In this document: piece after piece, positions 48,601 through 49,072 of the stretch
How positions within the stretch are numbered: the first letter of the stretch is position 1
Layout: every line of letters begins with the position of its first letter
Assembly: GCA_016841525.1 (NCBI GenBank)
Contig: JAENYZ010000007.1
Span: 1 to 49,072, forward strand
Origin: Anaerolineaceae bacterium
Lineage (GTDB): Bacteria > Chloroflexota > Anaerolineae > Anaerolineales > Anaerolineaceae
Direction: 5' to 3'
DNA length: 49,072 bases
Notes under the pieces: model-generated
Database searches by the model: none
What the model was told of the DNA's origin: nothing
The model's input: only the letters and a program-made list of their open reading frames with translations
Program-made: the position numbers and the translations under genes

Positions 48601-49072
48601 TTGGTGCCAGCCCGGATTTGTTGGATACTTACCTTCTATTTGGGGACCCCGCCACAGTTATCGGCCAGCTATTCAGAGCTGCAGACGATACCTATTCGAC
48701 AAGTCAGGATACACCTTTGTCTCAAGCTGCACCAGGCGTCCTTTCGAATGATATTTATTCGGGCGAGGGCTCACTATCTGCGGTCTTGGTAAGTAATGCA
48801 GGCAATGGCAGCGTGACACTTAATGCTAACGGTTCCTTCACTTACACGCCCTCCTCAGGTTTTACGGGTATGGACAGCTTCACTTATTTTGCGACTGATG
48901 GCACCCTGGACAGCAACACTGCCACGGTAACGATCACGGTTACGGGCGATGAGCTCAACCAACCGCCTGTGCTCAACCCCATTGGCGATAAAACCATAGC
49001 AGAACTCAGTCCCTTAAACTTTACAGCGACAGCAACAGATCCCGACCTTCCTGCAAATACGCTGACCTTCAG
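45663..49072 (+). CDS. Gingipain-like C25 cysteine peptidase with cadherin-like repeats (3' end outside window)
   Basis: An open frame of at least 1136 residues that runs past the window end. A signal peptide (residues 1-30, LIVIILLVMIGSPFFSASN) and a long beta-rich propeptide precede the C25 domain (about 640-1000): HIIITPTDF, VVLVGDATYDP, then NYIGHGS (His869) and VVMACLEGYY (Cys903), the catalytic pair. The end signature LLFGDPATVIG is present. From about residue 1010 come Ig/cadherin-like modules (APGVLSNDIYSGEGSLSAVL, GSFTYTPSSGFTGMDSFTYF), then NQPPVLNPIGDKTIAELSPL. Family enzymes cleave after Arg or Lys and can process surface proteins in C25-based secretion systems. It follows the RiPP operon by 165 bases, but no shared promoter is clear. 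Confidence 0.88.
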   Translation, partial: MKNLRISLIVIILLVMIGSPFFSASNDVFASGNDRKIDSGSSTSLLNQGSIIDQSAQISTDDPVQLKSSSTTGLTFEITIPWEELNLNPITVDNKEFVQVTLPGWDLTSDPGAPELPVFTSLVGVPISAGIEISVLPGMSHTQDLSGDVLPKVTQIANQQSFSEDMENWIDSEPVLVYEMAPTVYQAQAAYPGVLAEISQDGYLRQQRVAGLSVYPVQYNPGEKQITVYETLQITVNFTGDPVLQNKVQKEDSQIFENLYAETLLNYEDARDWRKSADLEASPQSDSQGSLTSWSPPSQSWRINIREEGMYQLTYLELQSAGLPVDSLDPRSLQMFYLGNEVAIQVEGEEDGVFDQGDLIRFYGEGIASKYTFDNDYWLTYGQVSQGLRMGTKDGAPGAAAAPEYYMETRRFEENKLYIPDADVDENWLWNRMAVTSSTSFTHMFTLEAPISSPAVVRATLLGFISRYVSPDHHVNIYVNDIEVGEVFWDGLTWQMLEADIPAGVLQAGDNTITITALFLPGLSYDYIPYDIIFLDWIELEYASSFLAENDHLAFDYDSPGTWKFNIDGFTSDQVLVYDVTDPSAVKGFTGAEVSPTGLGYALAFEDDITSLTNYFALESSGYRQVQGIESDAPSNLQAVTNGADHIIITPTDFTAASTSLRDYRQSQGLRSMVVDVQDIYDEFNFGIVDPSAIRDFLAYAYNTWSGTPPSFVVLVGDATYDPKNYTGYNTKSFIPAYLLPVDPWMGETAADNRYVTISGTDIMPDMMLGRISVNSAAEAQAFVNKIIEYESAPDDDWKNQVLAVADDMDSAGDFAALSDTLLSCCFSEDYSAEKIYYKISPYTDTTITQNAIKSSISAGKFLVNYIGHGSTASWAGESLFHSTYVSSLTNAGKYPIAVVMACLEGYYIRPQTTLNYHAVGEVFTRAVDKGAVASWSATGEGVASGHTYLNQGFYNAVFQQNAGTVGEATLAGKLNLFSVGASPDLLDTYLLFGDPATVIGQLFRAADDTYSTSQDTPLSQAAPGVLSNDIYSGEGSLSAVLVSNAGNGSVTLNANGSFTYTPSSGFTGMDSFTYFATDGTLDSNTATVTITVTGDELNQPPVLNPIGDKTIAELSPLNFTATATDPDLPANTLTF

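Overview
The window is a large surface-polysaccharide locus followed by a compact peptide-modification (RiPP-like) operon and the start of a secreted cysteine peptidase gene. All confident genes are on the + strand. I infer an uncultivated Chloroflexota-like bacterium (Anaerolineae type) from the mix of a LytR-CpsA-Psr protein, VanZ, polyprenyl sugar-phosphate transferase, ABC-type polysaccharide exporter, DUF11/gingipain-type secreted proteins and intergenic space full of short degenerate repeats. No rRNA or tRNA is present, so this placement is inference only.

Layout: 1-1.56 kb is nearly gene-free and full of 7-bp repeat arrays. At 1.56 kb a specialised NusG paralogue (RfaH/UpxY type) opens the polysaccharide locus, preceded by an extended -10 promoter and followed by an ops-like site. 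From 2.3 to 7.8 kb lie an LCP protein, a Wzm-type permease, a TPR protein and an O-antigen ligase/polymerase. From 7.9 to 17.3 kb is an AT-rich zone with two sulfotransferases, two PP-loop enzymes, an AlgX/DHHW-type acetylation protein, the Wzt ATPase and a pyruvyltransferase, with two decayed copies of the wzt start. From 17.4 to 29.8 kb is a long run of glycosyltransferases with a second ligase/polymerase. From 29.8 to 34.7 kb are acetyl/acyl transferases, a PaaK-like ligase, a PIG-L deacetylase and another glycosyltransferase. From 35 to 39.8 kb are VanZ, a sugar-phosphate transferase with unusual domain order, a LegB-like dehydratase and a sugar nucleotidyltransferase.

Scattered through the locus are cassettes made of one small gene inside inverted arrays of short degenerate repeats. 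Four carry a four-helix-bundle (23S-rRNA-IVP/Avd-like) gene between 7-mer arrays; one carries a GxxExxY (PD-(D/E)XK-like) gene between 8-9-mer arrays. Three of the four-helix cassettes (35.4, 38.5, 39.8 kb) are close paralogues: one intact, two broken in different ways. Several arrays supply the stop codon of the gene upstream.

From 40.3 kb a separately promoted operon encodes a secreted DUF11 protein, an S26-type peptidase, a PqqD-like protein, a SPASM radical SAM enzyme, a 53-residue Cys-containing peptide with a YxxPxV leader motif, and an HPr-kinase-like ATPase. I read this as a RiPP-like pathway with the small peptide as substrate. A gingipain-like C25 peptidase with cadherin-like repeats begins next and runs off the window end.
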